64,000 nucleotides of DNA from Scilla litardierei (lineage: Eukaryota; Streptophyta; Magnoliopsida; Asparagales; Asparagaceae). A model generated the notes under the pieces. The model did not search any database. It was not told where the DNA came from and saw nothing but the letters and a program-made list of their open reading frames with translations. A program made the position numbers and the translations under genes. Below, one piece after another: positions 21,334 to 31,297 of this stretch (positions within the stretch are counted from its first letter, which is position 1; each line of letters opens with the position of its first letter). The stretch is from the NCBI GenBank assembly GCA_030789695.1, contig CM061136.1, forward strand, positions 137,466,448-137,530,447, written 5' to 3'.

Positions 21334-22958
21334 TGTGTTACGTGTTTTATGGAGAAAGTCATTAGATTTGTTCGTTGCTTGATCTTGGAATTTCGTGGGG
21401 GCGATTGTCTTCTTGACAAACCTATCAAGAGGGCATATGAGCTCAACAGAGGTGGTCCTAGTCATCCCCAATATATCTATCACTCCTGAGCGCTTTGGTA
21501 TCATGCCAGAAACCACGTGATGGCTTACACCATTAAATTGTGGGCTTCCAATGTATATCAACACTCCCAATCGAATCATCAAGCTTCTAGAATCAAGAAG
21601 CATTTATTTCAATTGTTTTTGTTGGGAAATATCTTTGGATCTAGTAGGTGCTACTACATTTCTTTGTATAGTCTGGGTTAAAGAAATGGTTTCAATTTTC
21701 TATTTAAGTACCATTTAGGTGGTTTCGCTCAACTTGCAAATCTTTGCTGTATGGTGGTGACAACAGAAGTAACCACCTCTAAGTTTAGCACATCTCATTT
21801 TCAGTTCTCTGTTGTATTCACTTTGGAGAAATCCATATAAATTTTCAAACGTTTTTACTTAGCATGTATTGTATTTTTAGATTTCCCCCTATTTTCTTCA
21901 TATTTCTTCAATATGAAACTATCGTCTTGATTACAAAAATTATTCTTTTTTTCATGTGCTTTGAACATATTCTTTCAGTGCCATGTATCTGATCAAGTTT
22001 AGCTGAAAAGCCTGATTAAGTTTATATGGTTCCTTTGTGTAAGAGCATATATTTATTGAGAGTGGACTTGCACCATGTCCATTGCAATTCAACACCTAAA
22101 AGATCATCCATTTATTAGCTATAGCTTTAATTGTATCTAGACTACGGCACCAATTTGTAAATGGAACATTATTGGAATTCTTCTATCAAGTGTGGAAAAC
22201 TACCTCAGAGCATGGTTAAATATTTCAGTGATAAATAATTCAATCTTTGCCACCTCCGACCATGGTTAAATATTTCAGTGATAAACATTTCAATCTGATT
22301 AATTAAGTTCTTCAATCTTTTCCATTACAAAATTGCCTTGGGTGATTTACAAAAAAAAAGTAGTCGGAGACCGTTCCCTCTCTTCCTCGGTTCATCACTT
22401 CGTTGGTATTAACTGTAAGTTATCTCAGTAACTTGTATTTAACTTTTTTGCCAACACTTGACCCGGTCTAGTCTTAATGTTTTTTAATATGGTATTTGTC
22501 TCAATCATGATCCTCCTTAGATAGCGTCAACTTATCAGTCTGATCTTGATTTGGAATCTATTTGAGAGTTGAAGCGTTGACTTGTTAAGACACATAATAT
22601 GCCATGAATTTCAATATACTGATATCTAATCTACTAGCTTTAGTGTGGTCTGAGGAGTCCATTACTCTAATCCTCTCTTTTTACTTGCCATCAGTGATGG
22701 AATATCATTTGGTCATTTCCCAATATGCCGATTTTAGGTTGTCTTGTTTTATTAGTAACCTAACACACATGATCATTACAATTTTCGATTACTTGAACTC
22801 TTTTATTCTTTTGGTTGTACAGTTTTTATTGAAAACAAGCTGATTATTTCCTAATGTAGTGATATATATGGAATCGTCCTTTTGATTTACTATATCATGT
22901 TCATTGCTTACCAAATATTTGTTGAAATATGTGATGCAAAATACCTTAAATAACTGAA
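21334..22958. other. Intron 1 sequence, only a short direct repeat
   Basis: No gene was seen. A 36-bp segment (CATGGTTAAATATTTCAGTG...) occurs at 22211-22246 and, with two or three changes, at 22261-22296, a local duplication with a 50-bp period. The rest is AT-rich and featureless. Confidence 0.5.
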
Positions 22959-24001
22959 GTGTGCATCCGATATTTGGCTAATTTTTGGAGCTTTTTAGAA
23001 GGCCAAAATCATGATTTTTTAGAAGCCCAACTTAGCAAATTTGCTTGGCTTTGCAGATGTTTTTCTTCTATTTTTTCAATGTTTTTGGCCCAATCAGGCG
23101 GCCACGTGTGGCCCAATGTGCACGGTACACAACATGTGGCAGCGTAATGCACGTGCCATACAGTGAAATTGAGCGGGCGAAGATCGAGGTGAGATCAGCT
23201 GATGTATCGACGCGTGGACGCATCAGGTGAGCACACACATGATCGGACGGTGCATGAATGAGCAGGGGATGAATGTGGGTGCGAGCCGGTTTCAAAATCT
23301 GTTTTTGAATTGGATCAGCCACTATTCAGTGGGTTTCGGGAATGTTTTGAAGGCTATTTAACTAGGATTTTTTATAAATTTAGAGCTAATCTTGAAGCTG
23401 ATTGTTATGGTTCCGTTAGCATCTAGAGAGAGTAAAAACAAAGATTTAAAAGCTGTTTGAGAGTCAAAGTTAGTTTTTCCTCACATATTTTTCTTCAAAG
23501 TTCTTTACAGATATAGTTTTCCTTTGAAGATAAGTACCATGTGTTGTAATCGAAGTTGATTGAAGCGTTAGTGATATCTCTAACTGGACATTCAACAAAA
23601 ATTATCAGAGCCGGTATAAATCTTAGCATTAGGTGTTTCTCGTTTGATTTGCGTTATATTTCTTGTATTACATGTGGTTGCTGGTTTTTCATAAAGATTG
23701 CGTTTGTTTTGATTGTTGATCTATGATTGTTGATCTACGTTTTTTGGCTTTCCATGATGTGATTGTCAGCTTGACAAGGATTCACCCAACCTGTATAATG
23801 TTTCTGTCAATAATTTTAATTGGTCTATTGACATTGCATTTGAGGAAGCATGAAGTTCTATATCATTTTTGATGCTCTCTTAGTGAAGAGTTTTTAAATA
23901 CAATTGTCATAGCATAGTATTTGCCGTAGGTGGCCTCTTAAGTGATCAGTGTTTAAGCACCCCCTTTTTGTTGTTTTTTGTTCTTTCATGTATGTATGTA
24001 T
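22959..24001 (+). mobile_element. Second old copia-like LTR and leader relic
   Basis: The block has a GACGCGTGGAC core, CCGGTTTCAAAATCTG, a TATTTAA box, and near 23606 a TATCAGAGC site matching a Met-tRNA PBS. The sequence after it (GGTATAAATCTTAG, TTTGATTTGCGTTATA) parallels 21250-21310. It is a separate insertion of the same old family; its coding part is gone. Copia 3 is inserted at its right side. Confidence 0.4.
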
Positions 24002-24101
24002 TGTGTGTTATGATGTGTGTGTAAAGAAAAGAGAAATGTGATATAAATAAGAAGTGATAGCCGTCATTAGAGGCTAATCACCATTTTCACCCAAAATAAC
24101 A
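24002..24101 (+). repeat. 5' LTR of copia 3
   Basis: 100 bp, TGTGTGTTATG to AAATAACA, with a TATA-like GATATAAATAAG. It is unusually short for a plant LTR of a complete element. Confidence 0.85.
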
Positions 24102-24114
24102 TGGTATCAGAGCC
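24102..24114 (+). other. Primer binding site of copia 3
   Basis: TGGTATCAGAGCC directly follows the 5' LTR, complementary to initiator Met tRNA. Confidence 0.9.
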
Positions 24115-24124
24115 AAAACCCTAA

Positions 24125-24474
24125 AACCCTAGCCCTCCCACGCGCCGCCCTCCCACGCGCGCGCCGTCGCCGCCCTCCCACGCGCGCGCCGACGACTGCT
24201 GCTGCGCGCGCCGCCGCCACCTGCGCGCGCCGCCGCTCCGCTGCCGCTGCTGATCCTCTTCTCTCCTATTCCCTTGCACGTCCTCTTCTAGCCGCCACAA
24301 AGCCCTAACTAGCCACAAAAGAGAACCCCAAAAAAACCCTAACCCTAGATCTATGGTAGAGCCATGAAAAGGACTCCATAGATTTACGGTTAGGGTATGA
24401 CCTAGAAGAGGAAGAAGAGAAGTAGATCTGCGGATCTAAGGAGGGAGAAAGGAGAGATCTGCGGATCTGGAGAG
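24125..24474 (+). other. Leader of copia 3 with GC-rich tandem repeats
   Basis: Three copies of CCCTCCCACGCGC and several GCGCGCCGCCGCC segments lie at 24136-24245, then an AT-richer stretch up to the gag ATG. The GC-rich part would fold strongly in RNA. Confidence 0.7.
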
Positions 24475-25713
24475 ATGGGGGACAATCTTACCTCAGCTGA
24501 CATGAAGGCCTTCATTGGGGAGATAACGAAGCTGCTTGCTTCGAAGGAGTTGGGATCCTCGAGCGGATCGACGCCTTCACGACCAGTGCAGAAGCTGGAG
24601 TTGATGCCCAATGATGTGAAATTGGAAGGGACAAAGAATTACCTCAGTTGGTCCAGGAGGGTGCTTCTCATCCTGAAGTCGAAGGGGTTAGAAGGCCATG
24701 TTCTGGGTTCATGTAGTGAACCGGTGGATAAGACTGTGGATGATTGGAAAGTGTGGAGCACCACCAACTCACTGGTGGCTGCTTGGTTGATGACATCGAT
24801 GGTTCCACCCATTGCTGGGATGGTGGAGGCCATAGAGAGTGCTGCATGGATATGGAGCTTGGTGGAGAAAATGTATTCTGGAGCAGGGAATGTGATGCTT
24901 ATGATGGAGGTTCAGGGCAAGGTCGACACCTTGAAGCAGGGAGAGATGTCTATTTTAGCCTACTCTGCGGAGTTGAAGAGGCTGTGGTCAGAGTTAGACC
25001 ACTATGACCCTATTGATCTGCCTGATCCTAGGAGTGCTGCGATACACAGGAAGTGGGTGGAGCGTAGGCGTGTGACTCATTTTCTGAGGAACCTGAATGG
25101 AGATTTTGAGGCCAGGAGGGCGAGTATGTGTCACTTATCCTCTATCCCATCTCTGGAGGATGCCATAGCTGCAATGGCACAGGAGGAGACCAGACTGAGA
25201 GTTATGAAGGATGAGGGTACTCAGGTCACTCGGGCTGCACTGGCTGTACCGGCAGTGGCAGTAGTGAGCGAGGATCGAGAGTGCTACACCTGTGGGGTGA
25301 AGGGACACCTGAGCTTTAACTGCCCACAGAAGGGTAGTGGACGAGGACGTGGCACTGGAGGCAGAGGAGGAGGTCGTTGGGGCCGTGGAGGCCGTGGACG
25401 AGGTCGTGGCGGCCCACGGGCCAACTTTGCTACTGCTGATGGACGACAGGAGACAGTGATGATTGAGGCTACGCCAGCTGAGGCGTCAGATCTAGAGCAG
25501 CGGAGACAGTCCAGGTCTACTACTGAGAGTTCGGAGAGTCATGCAGACCAGACTAGAGATGTTGCTTCGCCATTCGGTTATTTTGTCAACTTCGCTCACA
25601 CAGGATCAGGTAACCAATCAGCTCTTTCATGTAGAGATCATATAGAGTGGATTATTGACTCAGGTGCATTTAGTCATGTGTCAGGTGCATATAGACATTT
25701 TTTCCACGTATAA
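24475..25713 (+). CDS. Copia 3 Gag and protease start
   Basis: 412 codons from the first ATG after the leader. Residues about 40-250 are a copia capsid (LEGTKNYLSWSRRVLLILKS, LWSELDHYDPI, HFLRNLNGDFEA). A CCHC knuckle CYTCGVKGHLSFNC lies near residue 265, followed by a Gly/Arg-rich GRGRG tail that should bind RNA. The frame then enters the protease (WIIDSGAFSHVSG, triad DSG) and stops at TAA 25711-25713. The pol frame overlaps by 59 nt in +1. Gag packages the RNA in a cytoplasmic particle. Confidence 0.85.
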   Translation: MGDNLTSADMKAFIGEITKLLASKELGSSSGSTPSRPVQKLELMPNDVKLEGTKNYLSWSRRVLLILKSKGLEGHVLGSCSEPVDKTVDDWKVWSTTNSLVAAWLMTSMVPPIAGMVEAIESAAWIWSLVEKMYSGAGNVMLMMEVQGKVDTLKQGEMSILAYSAELKRLWSELDHYDPIDLPDPRSAAIHRKWVERRRVTHFLRNLNGDFEARRASMCHLSSIPSLEDAIAAMAQEETRLRVMKDEGTQVTRAALAVPAVAVVSEDRECYTCGVKGHLSFNCPQKGSGRGRGTGGRGGGRWGRGGRGRGRGGPRANFATADGRQETVMIEATPAEASDLEQRRQSRSTTESSESHADQTRDVASPFGYFVNFAHTGSGNQSALSCRDHIEWIIDSGAFSHVSGAYRHFFHV

Positions 25714-28700
25714 ACCACATATTATTCATGAAACTGTTCAGACAGCTGATGGCACATCCCAACCCATTAAAGGGATTGGCACTATTCAGTGCACTCCCTC
25801 CATATGCCTCTCTTCAGTCCTTCACGTCCCATCTTTTCCAGTCAACCTTTTATCTGTTGGCTCTATTGTTGATGATCTTGACTGTAGCATTACCTTTGAC
25901 TCTACTCATTGTGTGTTGCAGGAAAGGAAGACTGTGAGGAGGCTTGGGACTGGCGTCAGGCGTGATGGACTGTGGTATCTTGACAGAGCTAGTGGGGATG
26001 CTGCATTGGCCGTCGTTGGTGAAGAGAAGGAAAGGGATGTACTTTTATTACATTGTCAGTTGGGACATTTGCCTTTTGATATGTTGAATAAGATGTATCC
26101 TGAGATTTTGAATAAAGTGAATAAAGTGAATTTGAAGTGTGATGCGTGTGAATTTGGGAAACACACTAGGACATCATATCCTAGTGTGGGGATGAGGAGT
26201 GTAAAGAGATTCCATCTGATTCACTCAGATGTTTGGGGGCCCTGCCCAGTGACTTCAGTAAGTGGGTTCAGGTGGTTCATCACTTTCATAGACTGTCATT
26301 CTCGGATGACATTGCTTTACATGATGAAAAATAAAAGCGAAGCGTTGAAGTGTTTTCAGGACTTCCATAGAAGTGTCAGAAATGTGTATGAGGCCAAGAT
26401 CCGCATCTTGAGAACGGATAATGGGACAGAGTATGTAAACAGGGAGTTTGCATCTTATCTATCTGAGAGTGGGATAACTCACCAAACCACTTGTCCCAAC
26501 ACACCTCAACAGAACGGAGTTGCTGAAAGGAAAAATAGACACTTGTTGGAGGTAACAAGGTCACTCATGCTCACCATGAATGTACCTAAGATATTGTGGA
26601 GTGAAGCAGTGATGACAGCCACCTATCTCATCAACAGGATGCCTTCGCGGATGCTTGGTATGAAGTCCCCATATGAGATTTTTATGGGAAAGAACACTTT
26701 TGTAGTTCCACCAAAAGTGTTTGGATGCACATGCTTTGTGAGAGATCATAGACCTTCTGTAGGGAAGCTGGATGCTTGGGCAATTAAATGCATATTTGTT
26801 GGGTATCCTTCAACTCAGAAAGGCTATAGGTGTTGGAGTCCCTCAGAAAGAAGGCTGTTTGTGAGTATGGATGTGACGTTCAGGGAGACTGAGCCTTTTT
26901 ATGGAGGACTGACAGATTCTATACCATTATTTGATACTGGTGCCTCTCCAAACACAGGAGGTGTTGGTCGAGAGGGGGAGGCTGATCGAGAGGGGGATAC
27001 TGATGACAGGAGGGTAGTGGTTGGACTTATACCGTGTCCTGTCAGGCCTACTGGCACTGATACTGATAGCAGGGAGGAGGAAAGGCCCTTGGTGGAAGAC
27101 AGGTTTTACGGCAAGAAATATAGCAGGAGACAGAAGGATAGTCATGGCGATGGAGAACAACAAGAAGACATCTCCCCCACTGAAGAACCACTAGCTCCAC
27201 AGCCACATGTCGAGATTGATCAGTCTATCACGCCTGCTCGAGTTCCGACTTCCTTACTGCCTTCCTCTCCTACCACGGATGGTAATCTTTCTTTGCCTTC
27301 CTCTAGTTTAGATCTTCCACTTGCATCTCGTAGGGAGCCTCGTATCAATGCCGGCAGGCCTCCTGTACGGTATGGATACGAGACTGATATTGCTAATCAT
27401 GTCTCCTATGCTTCTCTTACACCTGCATATAGGGCTGTCATTGCATCCTTACAGTCTATCTCTATACCGAGTTATTGGCGAGTGGCAAAGCAACATCCCC
27501 AGTGGAAGAAAGCAATGCTCGAAGAACTCGAAGCACTGGAGAAGAACAAGACATGGAGACTTGTCTCACTTCCAGCAGGGAAGAAAGCTGTGGGCTGCAA
27601 GTGGGTATTCACCATAAAGCAAACTCCAGAAGGGAAGGTGGACAGGTACAAAGCGAGGCTGGTTGCCAAGGGGTACAATCAGACTTATGGGATTGATTAT
27701 GATGAGACATTTGCCCCAGTGGCAAAGATGAGTACTGTGAGAGTAATGGTATCCTGTGCAGCGAATTTTGGATGGAAATTGCATCAGTTGGATGTGAAAA
27801 ATGCCTTCTTGCATGGAGACTTACAGGATGAGGTATACATGGAGGTTCCACCTGGCTTTAGCACACAACAGACGATGGGAAAGGTGTGTAGGCTGGACAA
27901 GTCTTTATATGGCTTGAAGCAATCTCCAAGGGCATGGTTTGACAGATTCAGGCGTGCAGTCATCACTATGGGCTACAAGCAGTGTAATGGTGATCATACT
28001 GTATTCTATAGGCATTCAGGACAGAGGATTACCCTTCTGGCTGTGTATGTTGATGATATTATTATCACTGGAGATGATGAAGAGGGAATCTCTCACTTGA
28101 AGGCTAGATTGGCGAGAGAATTTGAGGTCAAGGACCTTGGACAGTTGGGGTATTTCCTTGGACTGGAGATTGCTAGGTCCAGGAAGGGTATAGTTCTCTC
28201 ACAGAGGAAGTATGCCCTGGATTTACTGGCTGAGAGTGGTATGTTGGGGTGTCGTCCAGCAGCTACTCCTATTGATCAGAATCATAGATTGCATTCACAA
28301 TCAGGGGAGCCAGTAGACAAAGAAAGGTACCAGAGACTTGTTGGACGCCTTATCTACTTATGCCATACCAGACCTGACATTGCCTATGCTATCAGTGTGG
28401 TAAGTAGATACATGCATGATCCTAGGACTGGACATATGGAGGCAGTCTTCAGGATACTGAGGTATCTGAAGAATAGTCCAGGAAAAGGCATATTATTTGG
28501 TAGTCATGGTCACATGAATGTGACAGGCTACTGTGATGCAGATTGGGCCAGTTGCTTGGATGATAGGAGATCGACCTCGGGCTACTGTGTGTTTGTTGGG
28601 GGCAACTTAGTCTCTTGGCGCAGTAAGAAGCAGGATTTGGTGGCTCGTTCCACTGCAGAGGCAGAGTATCGTGCTATGGTGTTTAGTACATGTGAGATGA

Positions 28701-28996
28701 TCTGGTTGAGATCACTTCTACAAGAGCTGCGTCTGCTGAGAGAAGGACCATTGCGGTTGTTGTGTGATAACAAGTCAGCAATTAACATTGCCAACAACCC
28801 AGTGCAACATGATAGAACGAAGCACATAGAGATCGACAGGTTCTTCATTAAAGAAAGATTGGACAAGAAACAGTTGGAGATCTACATTACTTCTGGACAG
28901 CAACTAGCTGATTGCCTTACAAAGGGGTTGAACTCTAAAGGAGTAGAGGATGCTTGTAACAAGATGGGCATGATAAATATCTTTTGCTCATCTTGA
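25655..28996 (+). CDS. Copia 3 Pol: protease end, integrase, RT, RNase H
   Basis: The listed start is only the frame start; true coding begins where the protease switches frame near 25700 (FSTYKPHIIHETVQTADG). Integrase zinc motif HCQLGH ... CDACEFGK (about 132-165), acidic residues in HSDVWGP (~190), TDNGTEY (~254) and ERKNRH (~291). RT has CKWVFTIKQTPEGKVDRYKA, LDVKNAFLHGDL, SLYGLKQSPRAW and YVDDIIITGDD (~800). RNase H has CDADWAS (~959), STAEAEYRAM (~1002) and LLCDNKSA (~1035). No other lesion was seen. Lineage is uncertain; Ale- or Ivana-like is a guess. Confidence 0.9.
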   Translation: MTQVHLVMCQVHIDIFSTYKPHIIHETVQTADGTSQPIKGIGTIQCTPSICLSSVLHVPSFPVNLLSVGSIVDDLDCSITFDSTHCVLQERKTVRRLGTGVRRDGLWYLDRASGDAALAVVGEEKERDVLLLHCQLGHLPFDMLNKMYPEILNKVNKVNLKCDACEFGKHTRTSYPSVGMRSVKRFHLIHSDVWGPCPVTSVSGFRWFITFIDCHSRMTLLYMMKNKSEALKCFQDFHRSVRNVYEAKIRILRTDNGTEYVNREFASYLSESGITHQTTCPNTPQQNGVAERKNRHLLEVTRSLMLTMNVPKILWSEAVMTATYLINRMPSRMLGMKSPYEIFMGKNTFVVPPKVFGCTCFVRDHRPSVGKLDAWAIKCIFVGYPSTQKGYRCWSPSERRLFVSMDVTFRETEPFYGGLTDSIPLFDTGASPNTGGVGREGEADREGDTDDRRVVVGLIPCPVRPTGTDTDSREEERPLVEDRFYGKKYSRRQKDSHGDGEQQEDISPTEEPLAPQPHVEIDQSITPARVPTSLLPSSPTTDGNLSLPSSSLDLPLASRREPRINAGRPPVRYGYETDIANHVSYASLTPAYRAVIASLQSISIPSYWRVAKQHPQWKKAMLEELEALEKNKTWRLVSLPAGKKAVGCKWVFTIKQTPEGKVDRYKARLVAKGYNQTYGIDYDETFAPVAKMSTVRVMVSCAANFGWKLHQLDVKNAFLHGDLQDEVYMEVPPGFSTQQTMGKVCRLDKSLYGLKQSPRAWFDRFRRAVITMGYKQCNGDHTVFYRHSGQRITLLAVYVDDIIITGDDEEGISHLKARLAREFEVKDLGQLGYFLGLEIARSRKGIVLSQRKYALDLLAESGMLGCRPAATPIDQNHRLHSQSGEPVDKERYQRLVGRLIYLCHTRPDIAYAISVVSRYMHDPRTGHMEAVFRILRYLKNSPGKGILFGSHGHMNVTGYCDADWASCLDDRRSTSGYCVFVGGNLVSWRSKKQDLVARSTAEAEYRAMVFSTCEMIWLRSLLQELRLLREGPLRLLCDNKSAINIANNPVQHDRTKHIEIDRFFIKERLDKKQLEIYITSGQQLADCLTKGLNSKGVEDACNKMGMINIFCSS

Positions 28997-29006
28997 GGGG
29001 GAGTAT

Positions 29007-29107
29007 TGTGTGTTATGGTGTGTGTGTAAAGAAAAGAGAAAGGTGATATAAATAAGAAGTGATAGCCGTCATTAGAGGCTAATCACCATTTTTCACCCAA
29101 AATAACA
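29007..29107 (+). repeat. 3' LTR of copia 3
   Basis: 101 bp directly after the PPT; one extra T and two substitutions against the 5' copy. Confidence 0.85.
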
Positions 29108-29510
29108 GTATGCATGTTGTGGTGTTAATTTTGGGTTTTATTTTCCTTTTTTTTTACTTGGGTACTTGGTTTGGCATCAAGGCATCATACTCAGACTTTG
29201 TGACAGGTTCACATTGGATGAAGATGGTCCTTAATTTAACTTAACAGAGGATACTGTTATCCTTTTTTGTAGTTGTATTCAGATCACCATTCCCTTTGTC
29301 CTTTTACTTATCATTCTCCATAATTAATTTTTATGAAGATATGGTTAGGTTGGGTTTATGAGATCACCAGTGGGAAAACCTAATTGCACCAGTGATGCAA
29401 ATGAGTGCATTATATATTCTGTCTGACTGCACTTTTATACAATTACTTGTCTAGTGGTAACTTAGTTTAACTACTGCTTTAATCTGAATTTTCCATTGTG
29501 GTATTTTCAG
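29108..29510 (+). other. End of intron 1
   Basis: No gene was seen; the sequence leads to the pyrimidine-rich acceptor of exon 2. Confidence 0.6.
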
Positions 29511-29564
29511 GTATTATGTTGCTCCAACTGGAAAGAAACTGAGGTCAATGGTCGAGGTCCAAAA
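29511..29564 (+). CDS. CW-MBD protein, exon 2 (54 bp, MBD core)
   Basis: The exon follows the acceptor TTTTCAG and ends at the donor GTATGC. Joined to exon 1 it keeps the frame (codon 264 is split 2+1) and continues the MBD with YYVAPTGKKLRS, the usual strand-loop segment after the PPGW motif. It is too short to stand out as an ORF. It lies 28.6 kb from exon 1 and 251 bp from exon 3. The match in phase and domain continuity make the call firm despite the distance. Confidence 0.85.
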
Positions 29565-29815
29565 GTATGCTCAAATGTTTTTCATTTCATGCTTTAAATC
29601 AGCGTTCTTTCCCCCAATTGTATAAGTAGCCTTAGCTGAGTTAGAAATTCGATGCAATGCCGATGCATGGTCAATACTTACACACACATGTATATGTCTA
29701 TGTATATATATTTTGTAGTTGGACATGCTACATTTTGTATCTTTTTTGTTCACCTCTCTCTATTCACTTTTCATCCATGTTTGAGGACATAGTACTGACA
29801 ATTATTATTTGGCAG
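29565..29815 (+). other. Intron 2 of the CW-MBD gene
   Basis: A 251-bp GT-AG intron, AT-rich, the only one of the three of ordinary size. Confidence 0.8.
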
Positions 29816-29988
29816 GTACCTGTTAGAACATTCAGGGTATATTGAACAAGGGGTAAAATTATCTCAATTTTCGTTTCAGATCCCAAGACCCCTGCAAGAG
29901 AACTACGTCAGAAAACGACCTGCATCACGAATGTCCAATACTCTTGATGGTGGTTTTGGATTACCAAGACCTCTTGAACCTGATGAAG
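29816..29988 (+). CDS. CW-MBD protein, exon 3 (end of MBD)
   Basis: The acceptor is GGCAG at 29811-29815 and the donor GTATGC at 29989. In frame it reads KYLLEHSGY, which completes the MBD helix, then GVKLSQFSFQIPRPL and a basic NYVRKRP stretch. It encodes residues 282 to 339 plus one base of codon 340. The exon would also read through an internal GT...AG of about 27 bp, which is too short to be an intron. Confidence 0.85.
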
Positions 29989-30095
29989 GTATGCAAAACT
30001 ACAGCTGTTTCATCAAATTCTGTAGCTACTGTGAAATATTTATGGAGCTTTAAATACTTTTCTTTTGTTTTATTGTGGAATCTAGCAACAGTTCT

Positions 30096-31297
30096 GCTTG
30101 GTCGGTTTTGCAGATTTTTTTGCAGAACTGAACCAAACTGAACTATCTATAACACCTGAACCAAACCAAACCAAACCAAACCAATTTGGGACCCGAACCG
30201 AACCAGAACCAATTCAGAAATTTTGGTTGGATTGGTTGGACCTAAAGGAAGGACTCTGAGTTAATTTTTATTTAAAAATAAGAAAGTGAAAGCCTACGAA
30301 ATAGATCAGTTTCTCAGCCCATCAAGTTTATGTTTTGAAAGGGGAAAAGCAAGAAAGACAAGAGCTGACTCTCAGCCCGCCAAATCAAACATTTTAAGTT
30401 GAAAAAGAGCTCAGATTCAAGGCCCATTGTTGCTTCTGTTGGTCGCTGGTTAGCTAGGGTTTGGACTATGGAGATTGTGAGAAAGAGAGGGAGAACTTTT
30501 TCCCAACCCATTAACAATCCAGAATCCCATGTCAGATTCACCTATACAAGATCAAATCCTTTATAGTAGGAATTTTCATTGACCCCACATCAGATCAGAC
30601 CCACAAAAGATTTTGAAAAAATTAAACAAATAACAGATGAAAAAATTGTTTAACAAAGCATATCATAACAAAATAACCAGAGTTAAAAAAAATTCCAAAG
30701 GACAAAAACTAATTCCAATTAATGGGAAAAGAAGAATCCGTTCATATCGATTTAACTCCACTTGATCTAACGAAATCAATTTGTAAACCCTAAATTGATC
30801 AGTATATCTCACAATAATCTGCTATTTATCTCTCCATGTAATTTCCACAAAGAGAAGTGTTAATCATAGGAAGGCTTCGTTGCAACTATCTTCTTCGATC
30901 GTGTTCCATTGTGTTGATTTTGAGCTGTTGAAGACGAGGGAAAAGATTATTGGAGGTTGGGAGCGAAGAAGAGATCAGGATAGTGGATGTATGCTTTAAT
31001 GGCCGGGAAGAGAGGAGCATAGCCTGAAAGTGTGCAGCAAGCAGTGGCTATGGTCAATGGGCAGCTGAGATGGTGAGAGAGGAGAGAGTTGTAAGGGTTT
31101 TTTTTCCTAAGGTTAGGTTTTTGGTATTTGTATTTTTTTTAAATTTTGAAGAAACTCGGTTCGATTCCAGTCTGGTTCATAACATGAAATCGAGAGCTAA
31201 AACCAAAAGAACCAACTGAGCTAACCGAGTTCAGTTTGGCAACCAAACCAAACAGATCGGTTTGGTTGGTTTTATGGTTAAGTCCGGTTTGACCATG
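30096..31297. mobile_element. Possible non-autonomous DNA transposon
   Basis: The ends read CTTGGTC... and, inverted, CATGGTC.... Both flanking 150-bp zones are packed with AACCAAACC and GGTTTGGTT motifs in opposing orientation, as in subterminal repeats of hAT or Mutator-like elements. There is no transposase. I could not find a target duplication, so boundaries and superfamily are open. Confidence 0.35.

Larger units (their letters stand above)
24002..29107 (+). mobile_element. Copia element 3, complete, with ~100-bp LTRs
   Basis: A 5.1-kb + strand Ty1/copia element: 5' LTR 24002-24101, PBS TGGTATCAGAGCC, leader, gag, pol, PPT GAGGGGGAGTAT, 3' LTR 29007-29107. By eye the LTRs differ at three positions. 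GTAT flanks both sides, part of a probable 5-bp target duplication. All domains are present and uninterrupted except for one frame change between gag and protease, so it looks young. Confidence 0.9.

Noticed and set aside
25655..25713. Ty1-style programmed +1 frameshift between copia 3 gag and pol
   Set aside because: Plant copia elements usually encode one ORF, no Ty1-like slippery heptamer is visible, and the switch lies inside the protease domain. A mutation or base-calling error at the T run is simpler.
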